Positions 51,011-58,701 are shown, counted from the first letter of the stretch. The stretch: DNA of 64,000 nt from Stutzerimonas frequens (GCF_024448335.1 NZ_JAMOHM010000008.1:62001-126000); one strand, 5' to 3'. The notes: generated from the letters alone by a model not told the origin. Translations and numbers: made by a program.

Positions 51011-51256
51011 GCGATTTCCTCCTTGAAGTCGTGTGTGGGGGCAAGGTGCGCATGGCGCGACCTGAGCGGGGCATTGAAGTTCAGTTGTCCCGCAGGCTCG
51101 GTGAACAGGTTCACAGAACACCCGGCGGATGCGTCTAAAACGAGCGTGAGGTCAGATTGGGGCGGTTCGGCGTCGCCGCGCGGCGGGTTTGGCTTGCATC
51201 GGTCCAGCAATGCTGGCAGGCGATCTGCTGATCGCTGACGGACCTGCAGAAACGCA
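51011..51256 (-). promoter_or_regulatory. Probable promoter region of the type VI operon
   Basis: These 246 bases lie between the tRNA-Arg terminator and the first type VI gene, and contain no gene. No clear sigma-70 pair or -24/-12 element was found by eye, although HSI-II in P. aeruginosa uses sigma-54 with Sfa2. The short repeat GTGAACAGGTTCAC at 51101-51114 is a near-perfect 6+6 palindrome and could be an operator. Confidence 0.3.
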
Positions 51257-51279
51257 AAAGCCCGCAGCGGGCGGGCTTT
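51257..51279 (-). terminator. Terminator downstream of the interrupted tRNA-Arg
   Basis: A perfect 9-bp stem (AAAGCCCGC / GCGGGCTTT) with a 5-base loop and a minus-strand T-run lies 41 bases past the tRNA 3' end. It marks the original end of the tRNA-Arg transcription unit. Confidence 0.85.
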
Positions 51280-51319
51280 GTCGGAGTGCTTCGAGTGGGA
51301 CTCGAAACGACTATCTGTA

Positions 51320-51367
51320 TGGCGCATCCGGCGGGATTCGAACCCACGACCCCTCCTTCGGAGGGCA
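51320..51367 (-). pseudogene. 3' part of an interrupted tRNA-Arg(CCG) gene
   Basis: Read on the minus strand this holds the anticodon loop CTCCGAA, a T-arm with GGTTCGAATCCC, the acceptor strand CGGATGC, discriminator G and CCA. No D-arm or 5' acceptor strand precedes it; the sequence upstream on that strand is unrelated. Its acceptor strand pairs perfectly with GCATCCG of the 5' fragment at 58661-58701, so the two are halves of one gene separated by 7.3 kb. One base of the 3' anticodon stem differs from the expected form (GGAG rather than GGCAG), so this side is also altered. Confidence 0.85.
51355..51367. repeat. Left attachment-type core repeat
   Basis: The 13 bases CCTTCGGAGGGCA are the anticodon region of tRNA-Arg(CCG) and recur in the same orientation at 58661-58673. 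They bound the inserted segment. A direct repeat of a tRNA anticodon segment is what a tyrosine-recombinase integration would leave. The core could extend differently if mutations have occurred. Confidence 0.7.
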
Positions 51368-51380
51368 ATGCGGTACAGGA

Positions 51381-51473
51381 ATGTTGAATGACAGCAGACG
51401 CTCGAAAATGCTTCTAAGTGCCGTCCTGACAGGCTTTAGCCTTATCTCGCTGCCTGCATTTTATAGCTCTTAG
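51381..51473 (+). CDS. Possible 30-residue peptide with a signal-like sequence
   Basis: A short frame starting 14 bases inside the left core repeat. It has a basic start (MLNDSRRSK) followed by a hydrophobic stretch (MLLSAVLTGFSLISLPAFY) and a stop two residues later. It resembles a signal peptide without a mature protein, so it may be the remnant of a gene cut by rearrangement, or chance. An AGGA is too close to the ATG to be a normal ribosome site. The rest of 51474-51674 shows no gene. Confidence 0.25.
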   Translation: MLNDSRRSKMLLSAVLTGFSLISLPAFYSS

Positions 51474-51674
51474 CGGTATCTAAGGGTGGTTATCTCGGGC
51501 ACAAAAAACGAAATGGGGCCTAGCGCTTTTGACACCTAGCCAGCCCCTAGCTCGTCCTGCCGCCTTCTCACCGAACATGAATTCGACTAGCGGCTCGCGG
51601 CCTACGGGCAGCGACTTAGCCAGCACGGTCACAGGTCGCAGTGGACGCTAGTACAATCAGTAAGGCCTGCCGCT

Positions 51675-52772
51675 TTGGGCGTCCCTCTTGCCGCCGCTAT
51701 CTCCCTTGTCATGCTTTCCAGCGCGCAAGCGGCTAACAGCACGGCTGATGTAGAACAGCTTGGCAACAACAACGAGGCTACCGTCACTCAAGCGGCAGGC
51801 GGTGATTTAAAGGCTGCAGCCATCGAGCAGGACGGTGATAACAACTTCGCTGTGGCCTACCAAGAAGGCTCGGAGTATACGCTTGAGAGCACCCAGGTAG
51901 GCAGCTCGAACGTGTCCTTCGCCATTCAGGAGGGATTCAGATCTACCGCAACGATGTCGCAGGACGGCGTAGGTAACCGCCAAAATGTGCTGCAGCAGTC
52001 TGTTGAAGGAAGCCTGTTGGCCGAAGTCACTCAGGTTGGTAACGGCAACGATGCGTACGTTGTTCAAGTCGACGGTGAATACAACGGCGCCCATATCCTC
52101 CAGACGGGAAATCTGAACAAGCTCGACGTCGAGCAGACCGCACGGTTTAACAGCCTACGTGCCACTCAAATTGGATCTGAAAACACCGTGCTCGTAAACC
52201 AGTCCGGCGGAGGAACGGGCGTCACCAGCCAGTCCGGTTACGCAAATACAATCGAGCTGAATCAGTCAGCTCTGATAAACGGCGCTTACACAGCAATTGA
52301 CCAGTCGGGTGAATTCAACGACGCCAAGGTCTATCAGGAAGTTGGCGGCCGTTATCCAGGCGGCAACGTGATCCTCAGCCAGGATGGCACTGGCAACATG
52401 GCCGACGTTGCGGCTATCGGTGGCTGGGCGAACATTGAATTAGTCAAACCGGCGTAGATAACGAGTTGACCTCCTACCAGTCAGGTCGCGCCAATAACGT
52501 CAAAGGCTATTCAAACGGTGATTTCAACCAAGTCGACATCATGCAGGACGGCGACGGCAGTACATTGGATATCGCGCAAAATGGTTCAGAGAACGTGATA
52601 TCGGCGACTCAAAATGGCAGCGCTATCTATGGTGATACCGCCAGTATTGCTCAGACCGGTACCGCCAACGTTGCAACGCTCACACAGGGCTTATGGAGAG
52701 GGATTTGGTGGTCACACCGCCAGTATTTCTCAAAATGGCCTAGGCAACAGCGCAACGGTTACGCAGCGCTAA
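51675..52772 (+). pseudogene. Curlin-repeat (CsgA/CsgB-like) gene, frameshifted
   Basis: The product has a signal-peptide-like start (LAAAISLVMLSSAQA) and then about 300 residues of curlin-type repeats, each roughly 22 residues with a QxGxxN core (for example VEQLGNNNEATVTQ, MSQDGVGNRQNVLQ, TQNGSAIYGDTASIAQTG). Such proteins are exported and form amyloid fibres. The frame is broken twice. Near 52436-52442 the repeats move from one frame to another, giving an early stop at 52455. Near 52695-52703 they return to the first frame and end at TAA 52770 (SISQNGLGNSATVTQR). No ATG opens it; a TTG at 51675 is the only in-frame start, so the 5' end may also be lost. Two sequencing errors are the alternative to a pseudogene. 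Confidence 0.7.
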
Positions 52773-52784
52773 GACCAGAAATAC

Positions 52785-52811
52785 AAAAAGCCCGCTTTCG
52801 CGGGCTTTTTT
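52785..52811. terminator. Bidirectional terminator
   Basis: An 11-bp stem AAAAAGCCCGC / GCGGGCTTTTT with a TTTC loop, with a T-run in both directions. It lies between the convergent curlin-like gene and the membrane-protein operon and can end both. Confidence 0.92.
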
Positions 52812-52822
52812 GCGGCTGTGGA

Positions 52823-54694
52823 TCACCCAAAGAATGGCCTGAACACACTGCCAAACTGGTAAACCAGAGGTTCGAGTTTCAGAGCCCACGTCAGCACGGC
52901 GCCCAGGTCTGAGCCTTCTCCGCCTAGGAATGTTGCAATCTCGCCATGGCTGGCCTCAATCGCGAGGGGGCCAAAGATGATCAGGGCCAGTCCGGCGATT
53001 TTGAGCGGAACCGGACCAAGAAACTTGAGCAACGCCATCAAGCTGAAGAACAGGCTGAAGACAATGGCAACTGGCGGTACGACCAGAGCGCGCACGGCCT
53101 GCTTGCCCTGCTCGGCAGAGGCGCCGCCCGGAGCTAGATCAGGTGCCCTGGCGACAAAGCGCTCGCGAAGTTCGTTGCGGTGCTTATCGAGCTGCGGCTG
53201 TATGCATTTGGCCTTGAATTGAGCAGCGCTAAGATAAGCATTTGAACCGGTGCACTTGGCACTGGCCAGGCGCTCGCGTACGCCGTTATTGACGGACTTG
53301 AGGTTACGGAAGGCCTGCTCACTCAGCTCGGTGCTTACAACCGCGCCAAAGCGCTGCTTTGAACCCTTGGCCCATTCATCGTCGACACGCTTGCGCGCCT
53401 TTCCATCAACGGCGGCCATCACGGCCTTTTCATCGTCCGGGCACCAGTTTGACGGCACATTGATGCCTTGGGAGCGGGCTTTCGCGCTGGCTTGGCTGCA
53501 CACAGCCGGATATTGCATGAATTGCTTCTCGGTCATGTTGGGCGGGTAGCCAACTTGAGCCGTGAAGAGTCGCTTTTCATGTTTGCTGTAGCCGGCGGCG
53601 ACCGAGTCGCTGCTGATCTCACGAACCTCGCGATCCATGACGGTGTTTGCAATCAAACCCACCAGGTTGAGCGATACGTTCCGCCCATTGGTGGTCACGG
53701 CATCTGCGGCAGTTGCCATTCGAGTAGTGATGAAGTCATCGCGTGGAATCGCGAAGCCGTAGATTTCAGTGATGCCCTTGTTGTAGGTCTCATTAGCCCG
53801 GTTGATGCACTGGTTGTCGCGGCATCTGCCCAGGGCGTTGTTATTCTGGAGCATCAGCTCCAGGGTTTTTGACTGCCTGGCGCCTGCCTGGTTGGCCAGC
53901 GACTGAGCCTCATTTCGATATTTCACGAAACTCGCGCTGGTTTGCTCGCGTATCTGGCGCAGCGCTTGCCCGGACTTGCCGCCGGCCTTTGCCATCGCGT
54001 CATGGTACTGATCAACCTGCTTGAGGTACTGCTGGTACTGCTCCGCTACCCCCTTTCGCACCTTCAGGTAGTCTTCCCACTTGGCCTTGCCCTGGTCCTG
54101 CGCAGACTGAAGCACCACACGGTTGAGGATGGTGTCCCGCGAGGAAGAGAGCGTTTCATGCACCTTCTCGTTGTCCTTGGCCAGCATGCCCATCAAGGCG
54201 AGCAAAACCTTGTCTTCTGACGTGTCGCCTACAACGGTGTCGCCAAAAACAACGGCGCCTGATGCGGCGGCGTATTTGAACAGGTTCATGTCCAACGCCT
54301 GCTTGCGCTCTTGCCCTGTCGTTGCATCCACATAGGCGTCGACAATTTTGGGCTGTAGCCAGTGCATGAACGGCACGGTGCCAAACAGTAGGCCAGCCAT
54401 GATCACAAAGTTGGCCCAGACCCCTATCCGCCGGCTGGTGCAAAACAGCCACTCGATAAGGTTCATGAGGACGAAGGCTAGACCGACGCCAGAGAGCGTC
54501 TCGCCTAGAAATGCCATCCTGTCCAGACTGTCCTTGGTGACATCGATGTCTGATGCCATATCGACAAGGGCGGCGTTGAAGCCAAACTCAACTGCGATGT
54601 ACAGCAGACTTGCCGCACCCAGCATGAATGCCCAGCTCTTTGCGGTGCGGGGTCGGGCTGCAGCTTTGTTAGGTGTTGTGCTGGTCGTAGTCAT
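52823..54694 (-). CDS. Large multi-pass membrane protein of unknown function
   Basis: A 623-residue protein of no family that I recognise. Three N-terminal membrane segments lie at about 20-42, 60-84 and 90-113. A 410-residue hydrophilic region (115-530), rich in helix and predicted coiled coil, follows. The C-terminal 90 residues hold two to three more membrane segments (from about 535). The central region carries paired cysteines (GRCRDNQC, VCSQ...NWCPDD, KCTG...AKCIQ) that look like disulfides, suggesting that it faces the periplasm. Its ATG overlaps the lipoprotein stop (ATGA). It is the last gene of a three-gene operon inside the tRNA-flanked insertion. Confidence 0.7.
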   Translation of the reverse strand: MTTTSTTPNKAAARPRTAKSWAFMLGAASLLYIAVEFGFNAALVDMASDIDVTKDSLDRMAFLGETLSGVGLAFVLMNLIEWLFCTSRRIGVWANFVIMAGLLFGTVPFMHWLQPKIVDAYVDATTGQERKQALDMNLFKYAAASGAVVFGDTVVGDTSEDKVLLALMGMLAKDNEKVHETLSSSRDTILNRVVLQSAQDQGKAKWEDYLKVRKGVAEQYQQYLKQVDQYHDAMAKAGGKSGQALRQIREQTSASFVKYRNEAQSLANQAGARQSKTLELMLQNNNALGRCRDNQCINRANETYNKGITEIYGFAIPRDDFITTRMATAADAVTTNGRNVSLNLVGLIANTVMDREVREISSDSVAAGYSKHEKRLFTAQVGYPPNMTEKQFMQYPAVCSQASAKARSQGINVPSNWCPDDEKAVMAAVDGKARKRVDDEWAKGSKQRFGAVVSTELSEQAFRNLKSVNNGVRERLASAKCTGSNAYLSAAQFKAKCIQPQLDKHRNELRERFVARAPDLAPGGASAEQGKQAVRALVVPPVAIVFSLFFSLMALLKFLGPVPLKIAGLALIIFGPLAIEASHGEIATFLGGEGSDLGAVLTWALKLEPLVYQFGSVFRPFFG

Positions 54695-55113
54695 TGGCGA
54701 GCCCCAGTACCCAAGATGTCAATGGGGGGAGGGAGTGGGTCAAAGCTGATTGACTCCTCTTGAACCCGGACGGGTGCTCTTTGCACTGGCCTGGGCGCCT
54801 CTGGCTTAGCTTTGACCGATCGGGTGGAGGCAGGCGCAGCAGAAGGGGCGGCCTGCTCGTCCAAGCTCCGACGGTTGCCATGTATATCCACGTATTGATC
54901 TAGTTCCTGCAAGCGGATCTGCTCGGCAAGATTTTCAAGATCGGCATCGGACGGCAGCTTTCGGATGATGTCGGCCTTTTTCTGGCTTTCAGCCAGAGCT
55001 TGGGCTTTTTGCTCCTCCGTCATGGGCATTTGGTGAGTTGGCTGGTACGGATTGCCCGCACAACCGGCGAGCATGGCCAGTGCAGCGATCAGTAGAATAG
55101 AGCGCATGTTCAA
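54691..55113 (-). CDS. Proline-rich lipoprotein of unknown function
   Basis: A 140-residue protein with a lipoprotein signal ending in LAGC (Cys18). The mature part has a helical charged middle (EEQKAQALAESQKKADIIRK) and a proline/alanine-rich tail (SAAPASTRSVKAKPEAPRP and following). The tail may be an extended spacer through the periplasm. It overlaps both neighbours by ATGA, so the three proteins are probably made together. It has no recognised domain. It may tether or bridge the phosphodiesterase and the membrane protein. Confidence 0.7.
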   Translation of the reverse strand: MNMRSILLIAALAMLAGCAGNPYQPTHQMPMTEEQKAQALAESQKKADIIRKLPSDADLENLAEQIRLQELDQYVDIHGNRRSLDEQAAPSAAPASTRSVKAKPEAPRPVQRAPVRVQEESISFDPLPPPIDILGTGARQ

Positions 55114-56276
55114 GACTCCAGTCCGAGGATTTTGCAGGTTCGAATGGGTGTGGAGTCGACAATTGCCCCGTCTGGTAGCGTCCCCCTGGCTTTTAGCTTC
55201 TTGAGACCGTCCAGGTGATGTTCATTGCTGTTGATGGTGTAAGACTTGACCTTCATGCCGGCAGCGTGAGCCCGTCTGATGATGCCGGGATCATCGAGCA
55301 GATCCTGGATCTCGACATGCAGGCCTGAGTTCCTACCCAGCAGCTGGCGAAACTGCTTGAGCTCACGCGTGCTGTTGAGGCCCGGAAACTTGTAGGAGCC
55401 AAAATGCTGCTTCGCAAAGTTTGCGCCGGCGCGCAGAAGGCGGTTGCCTTTGAGGTGCGCCAGCTCCTTACCGTGGTTGGCCTTTGTCCAGGCCTCCAGC
55501 GCTTTGCGATTGGGCCCCTGTATCACGGCCATGTAGCTGGTCTGATTCTGCTGGCGCATGCATGAAAGCGCTTTGGTGCTATTGAGCTCTGAATAGGCGA
55601 CACCTTCGTAGCCAAGCGTCAAGCGTGCCATGACATCGAGTGTATGCAGCGCCTTGCAGCTTTTGTAATTTTTGATCTCGATATTCATGGTTTGGCCGGC
55701 TTGGCGGTAGGCGCCGGTCAAAACCATCGTCGATAGAACATCACCTGCAGGCTCGGACGTGTTCAATCCATCTCGTCCACGCATGAAGCCCTGTGTCCAC
55801 TCGTTGCGGGTCAACCTTGATACAGGCTGGCTACCGAATGGGTGCACCAAAGTGCGCTCATTGGTTTTGTCGTGGTGCAGAATCCAAGTGTCATCCCTTA
55901 GCTGCTGAGCATCTACTTCAACGGCGTTGTAGCGAGCGGCAAACCCGGCCCTTACGCCCCAGATCCCGTTTTCAGGGTATAGCGGGTGTCCACGGTGCGC
56001 TTCAAGCTCAAGGCCCTTGCAGCCGAGCTTCTCTGGTTCATTCAGACGCCTGACAACACCCACCTGATCAATGTACAGCCCCCGTGTCCGCAGGACCTGC
56101 TGTTCGGGCTCTCGCCTGTCGTCCGCATCGGCTGGCAGCCAGGGGATCGTGGTCTGCTTCGCCATCTCGACCTGCCGGCGTTGCTCGGCCATCTCCTTGG
56201 AGATGAAGTCAGACGCAACTACCTGTGATGCAAACGCAGCCGTTAGGCCCAAGATAGGTAAGTGCCGAATATTCAC
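55110..56276 (-). CDS. Exported glycerophosphodiester phosphodiesterase-like protein
   Basis: A 388-residue protein with a signal peptide (MNIRHLPILGLTAAFASQVV, cleavage near VAS). A GDPD-type TIM barrel begins at residue 92: HRGHPLYPEN (His94, Arg95, Glu102), VEVD (Glu120, Asp122) and HHD (135-136), then MNIEIKN for a metal-ligand glutamate. These are the catalytic and metal positions of glycerophosphodiesterases, so it may be active. The N-terminal 90 residues are extra. The start is a GTG with GGGAC upstream. Substrate might be phospholipid head-group diesters, teichoic-acid-like polymers or lysophospholipid. It is the first gene of the three-gene operon. Confidence 0.75.
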   Translation of the reverse strand: MNIRHLPILGLTAAFASQVVASDFISKEMAEQRRQVEMAKQTTIPWLPADADDRREPEQQVLRTRGLYIDQVGVVRRLNEPEKLGCKGLELEAHRGHPLYPENGIWGVRAGFAARYNAVEVDAQQLRDDTWILHHDKTNERTLVHPFGSQPVSRLTRNEWTQGFMRGRDGLNTSEPAGDVLSTMVLTGAYRQAGQTMNIEIKNYKSCKALHTLDVMARLTLGYEGVAYSELNSTKALSCMRQQNQTSYMAVIQGPNRKALEAWTKANHGKELAHLKGNRLLRAGANFAKQHFGSYKFPGLNSTRELKQFRQLLGRNSGLHVEIQDLLDDPGIIRRAHAAGMKVKSYTINSNEHHLDGLKKLKARGTLPDGAIVDSTPIRTCKILGLES

Positions 56277-56592
56277 AATAAGTCCCTTAAATCCCTTTCC
56301 TACATGCCGGCAAGTGGTTTGCCGGCGCGCAGGTTATTGAGTCGTGCAGAGACGACTCGCCTTATGGCGCAATGCCTGAATTGGTGTGTGCGGTTTAACG
56401 CCCGGAAAGGACAGCCGATCAGTTCAGGCTTTACTTAGCCGTACCGAGGCTGTTTCCGATATGTTGCTGTCGCCAGCACCCAATGCCGTTGCCACCGATT
56501 GAGCCTGGACGTCCTGATACCTTCCTTGAGTCTGTGCTGCTGTGCCGGCCCGCTGTGCATGTTGCAGGCCGGTGCATCCCTTCGGGTTGCCG
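56277..56592. other. Non-coding stretch upstream of the three-gene operon
   Basis: No gene is supported here. Two hairpins occur close to the operon start: GCCGGCAA / TTGCCGGC (56306-56326) and GAGTCGT / ACGACTC (56339-56358). They could lie in the leader or act as a boundary from the truncated gene on the same strand. The promoter of the GDPD operon should be in this interval, but no consensus was identified. Confidence 0.4.
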
Positions 56593-57000
56593 TTATTTAA
56601 TGGAAAAGCTCATTTCGTATCCCGTTCCGCTTTCATTATCGGTCCGTTTGACGGTCAACGTCGAGTTCCGCACCACAGCGCCAGCGTCGCGACCGCCGGT
56701 GATGGCGGAGGAAATAGTGGGCGGCAGGCGCTTACCAAGGGCTATCGTGCTCAGACGCTGCGAGGCCTGAAGGAATGCTAGGTTTGACGTCGACAACGCT
56801 TGCTGAGGGTTCACGTCGAGAATGATCTGCAGGAGCCAGGCCTTATTTTTTATAGCCTCTGGCTTCATACGAGAGCTGATTCTGTGGTCCTGCGCTTTCG
56901 CGGCCGAAGGCTCGGCTCTCGCTGAGACATTGGCCTTGATTGTTCTCGTCGACGGTTCAGCTACTGTGGAGAGCTGTTCTACTGCCAGGTAACCACAGAC
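56593..57000 (-). pseudogene. 3' fragment of an unidentified gene cut by the IS element
   Basis: An open frame of about 135 codons runs leftward from the IS boundary to a stop at 56593. It has no upstream stop in the interval, and its first internal ATG is at 56868. The C-terminal part (TLTVKRTDNESGTGYEMSFSIK reads as alternating polar and hydrophobic, in short sections) looks beta-rich. No family is recognised. The 5' part was not found on the far side of the IS, so sequence has probably been lost. It could also be a chance open frame. Confidence 0.35.
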
Positions 57001-57005
57001 GGGTT

Positions 57006-57866
57006 CTACCCCATTTCCACGGACGGTTTGAAAAGGGCTGAAAACTTCAGATCTTGCCTGGCGACTCTACGACGCATTCTCGGGTTGTGAAACCGCTCGA
57101 TGTAATCGAATAGATCTGCTCGTGCCTCATCGCGAGTTCGATACGACTGATGGGCAACCCGCTCCCGTTTGAGCTGACCGAAGAAGCCTTCACAGGCAGC
57201 GTTGTCGCCGCAATGCCCGACGGCACTCATGCTGCAAACCAGCGTGTTGCGATTCAGAAAGCGCTGGTAGTCAGCACTGGTGAATTGGCTGCCGCGATCC
57301 GAATGCAGGATCACTGACCAGTCACCCTGGCGCTGCCAGATTGCCATCTCCACTGCTCGGATCACCATTTGCCGATCCTGGCGGTGATGCATCGACCAAC
57401 CGATCACCAGCTTGCTGTACAGGTCGAGCACTACGCACAGGAAGAGTTTGCCTTCCAGTGTGGCTATTTCCGTGATGTCCGTGACCCACTTGCGCTCCGG
57501 TTCCTGTGCAGTGAAATCGCGCTCCAGGAGGTTTTTCACGCCTGCTGGGCGGCCACTGACGGCTCTTCCAAAGCCACGTCGTTTCCGGCGTGGCCAGCCT
57601 TGAATTCGCTCAGCCGCCATCAGGCGAGCAACTCGGTTCAGGCTGACGACTTCGCCCTCGTCGAGCAAATCCTCGTGCATTCGTGGCGCTCCAATCACGC
57701 CCCGGCTGTCCTCGTGAATCTCCCGAATGCGCTTCACCAAGCGCGCATTCTCCTGAGCTCGCGCACTTGGTTCACGATCCTGCCAGGCGTAATAGCCGCT
57801 GGCAGAAACCTTCAGGCAACGGCACATCAATCGTACCGGGTACCCGTTGCGGCAGCGCTGGATCAC
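57006..57866 (-). CDS. IS3-family transposase OrfB, DDE catalytic part
   Basis: A 286-residue rve-type integrase-core protein. The acidic triad is visible: first Asp in WVTDITEI, second Asp in [11 protein letters not shown], and Glu in [14 protein letters not shown]. The N-terminal HTH_21-like segment ([18 protein letters not shown]) is also typical. It begins within the orfA stop codon (ATGA) in the -1 frame. Translation is probably mainly through a frameshifted OrfAB. The C-terminus ends at the inverted repeat. Confidence 0.92.
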   Translation of the reverse strand: MIQRCRNGYPVRLMCRCLKVSASGYYAWQDREPSARAQENARLVKRIREIHEDSRGVIGAPRMHEDLLDEGEVVSLNRVARLMAAERIQGWPRRKRRGFGRAVSGRPAGVKNLLERDFTAQEPERKWVTDITEIATLEGKLFLCVVLDLYSKLVIGWSMHHRQDRQMVIRAVEMAIWQRQGDWSVILHSDRGSQFTSADYQRFLNRNTLVCSMSAVGHCGDNAACEGFFGQLKRERVAHQSYRTRDEARADLFDYIERFHNPRMRRRVARQDLKFSALFKPSVEMG

Positions 57867-58165
57867 CGTGTACCGCTCGATGACTCCTTGGCAAAGTACG
57901 CTGCCGCGTCTCTTAAAAAATCACGTTCCTTGGTTACTCGGGCCAACTCGCGCTTGAGACGGGCAAGCTCCTCATCCCGCGGACTTCCCGTTCCAGGGAA
58001 GACTTTCTCAGTGCCTGGTTGCGCCTCCCGAACCCAGCGGGTGAGCAGGTTGGGAGCCACACCAATCTCTAGGGCCACCTGTCGGCAGCTGGCCCCTGAA
58101 CGACGAACCAGCTCGACGGCTTCCCGTTTGAACTCGGGACTGTATTTCTTGCGCTTCATGAACAC
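57863..58165 (-). CDS. IS3-family transposase OrfA, DNA-binding part
   Basis: A 100-residue protein with a helix-turn-helix ([36 protein letters not shown], residues 11-45 approximately) and a leucine-zipper-like helix ([22 protein letters not shown]). This is the HTH_Tnp_1 type usual in IS3 elements. A T_TTT_TTA slippery heptamer near its 3' end is in the correct register for -1 frameshifting into orfB. Confidence 0.92.
   Translation of the reverse strand: MFMKRKKYSPEFKREAVELVRRSGASCRQVALEIGVAPNLLTRWVREAQPGTEKVFPGTGSPRDEELARLKRELARVTKERDFLRDAAAYFAKESSSGTR
57914..57920 (-). promoter_or_regulatory. Candidate -1 ribosomal frameshift site
   Basis: On the minus strand TTTTTTA is read GAT-TTT-TTA in the orfA frame, matching an X XXY YYZ slippery heptamer. 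After a -1 slip the frame (AAG AGA CGC ...) stays open and joins the orfB frame, giving a fused OrfAB transposase. Confidence 0.6.
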
Positions 58166-58221
58166 TCCTTCAGCTCGGTGTGAGCTTACTTGAAAGTGTC
58201 CGTGCTAACGGGGTAGAACCC

Positions 58222-58521
58222 GCCCTCCGGCCACCCGCCTGGGCAGGCAGCGACGCAAGATTTCTTCACTACCATCGACTAGTAGCTGCAGCTCGATTTA
58301 TGGCTAGTACTCAAAATCCCCGCTCGCAAAATAGGGCGCCAGACTTTGAGGCACGGTTTAGGCACAGAATTGGCACAGCCCGAAAATGAGTCGAAAAGGA
58401 GCGCTGCGGGCAGTACTCACCACAATCTGAGTATCCGCATGGAGATCAATTTTGAGAGATTAGCCAATTCGGGATCTGGATCGGCAGAGCCTTGGGAAAA
58501 GGCTTTTAAATCATACAGATA
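58222..58521. other. Non-coding stretch between the IS and the tRNA
   Basis: Nothing in these 300 bases supports a gene. It is AT-richer than the flanking chromosome. It is the most likely place for the end of a lost integrase gene, but no integrase motif was found in any frame. Confidence 0.4.
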
Positions 58522-58598
58522 TGGCGCACCAGGCGGGATTCGAACCCACGACCCCCGCCTTCGGAGGGCGGTACTCTATCCAGCTGAGCTACTGGTGC
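58522..58598 (-). tRNA. tRNA-Arg (anticodon CCG)
   Basis: A complete 77-base tRNA on the minus strand. The acceptor GCACCAG pairs with CTGGTGC, then discriminator G and encoded CCA. The D-arm is TAGCTCAGCTGGATAGA, the anticodon stem CCGCC/GGCGG closes loop CTCCGAA (anticodon CCG at 58562-58564), and the T-arm contains GGTTCGAATCCC. It lies 62 bases inside the right core repeat of the insertion. It differs from the interrupted native tRNA in both the acceptor and anticodon stems, with compensating pairs, so it is a separate gene rather than a restored copy. Confidence 0.97.
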
Positions 58599-58660
58599 GT
58601 ATATGTTGCGGCGGTCTATTTGACCATTAGCTGACACCCTTCTCAACTCGATGAGTATTG

Positions 58661-58673
58661 CCTTCGGAGGGCA
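58661..58673. repeat. Right attachment-type core repeat
   Basis: CCTTCGGAGGGCA, identical to 51355-51367 and in the same orientation, in the anticodon region of the split tRNA-Arg. It marks the right edge of the inserted segment. Confidence 0.7.
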
Positions 58674-58701
58674 GTACTCTATCCAGCTGAGCTACGGATG
58701 C
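58661..58701 (-). pseudogene. 5' part of the interrupted tRNA-Arg(CCG) gene
   Basis: On the minus strand this is GCATCCG (5' acceptor), the D-arm TAGCTCAGCTGGATAGA, and the anticodon stem and loop ACTGCCCTCCGAAGG, after which homology to tRNA stops. The missing 3' half lies at 51320-51367. The acceptor halves pair in all seven positions. Confidence 0.88.

Larger units (their letters stand above)
57001..58221 (-). mobile_element. IS3-family insertion sequence
   Basis: A 1221-bp element with two overlapping transposase frames. Its ends are inverted: both begin GGGTTCTACCCC from outside, then share CACGGAC about 6 bases further in. The left inner end reads ATTTCCACGGACGG and the right GTTAGCACGGACAC. 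No 3- or 4-bp target duplication flanks it (GAC or CGAC on the left, GCC on the right), so an adjacent deletion or recombination after insertion is likely. Transposase genes are intact, so the copy may be active. Confidence 0.88.

Noticed and set aside
50876-51121. Longer 81-residue version of the small lipoprotein
   Set aside because: The extension is basic and cysteine-rich with no ribosome site. The GTG at 51010 follows a near-perfect AAGGAGG and begins the signal peptide.
51011-51256. Possible sigma-54 promoter before the type VI operon
   Set aside because: The best match (GCAAGGTGCGC read on the minus strand) lacks the GG at the required spacing from GC, so the -24/-12 pattern fails.
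51189-51473. Plus-strand frame containing GIRTHDPSF
   Set aside because: GIRTHDP is the known false translation of the antisense of a tRNA; it comes from the tRNA-Arg fragment here and from the full tRNA at 58531-58600.
51675-52772. CRISPR array or other DNA repeat in the Q/N-rich repeat region
   Set aside because: Repetition is at protein level with diverged codons; there are no identical DNA repeats with even spacers. No CRISPR array was seen anywhere in the window.
57001-58221. Target-site duplication flanking the IS
   Set aside because: The bases next to the inverted ends (GAC on the left, GCC on the right) do not match, and alternative end choices do not produce a duplication either.
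51355-58673. A filamentous or tailed prophage between the core repeats
   Set aside because: No capsid, replication, tail, lysis or integrase gene is visible. The contents are envelope proteins, a curlin remnant and an IS, so a prophage identity is unsupported.
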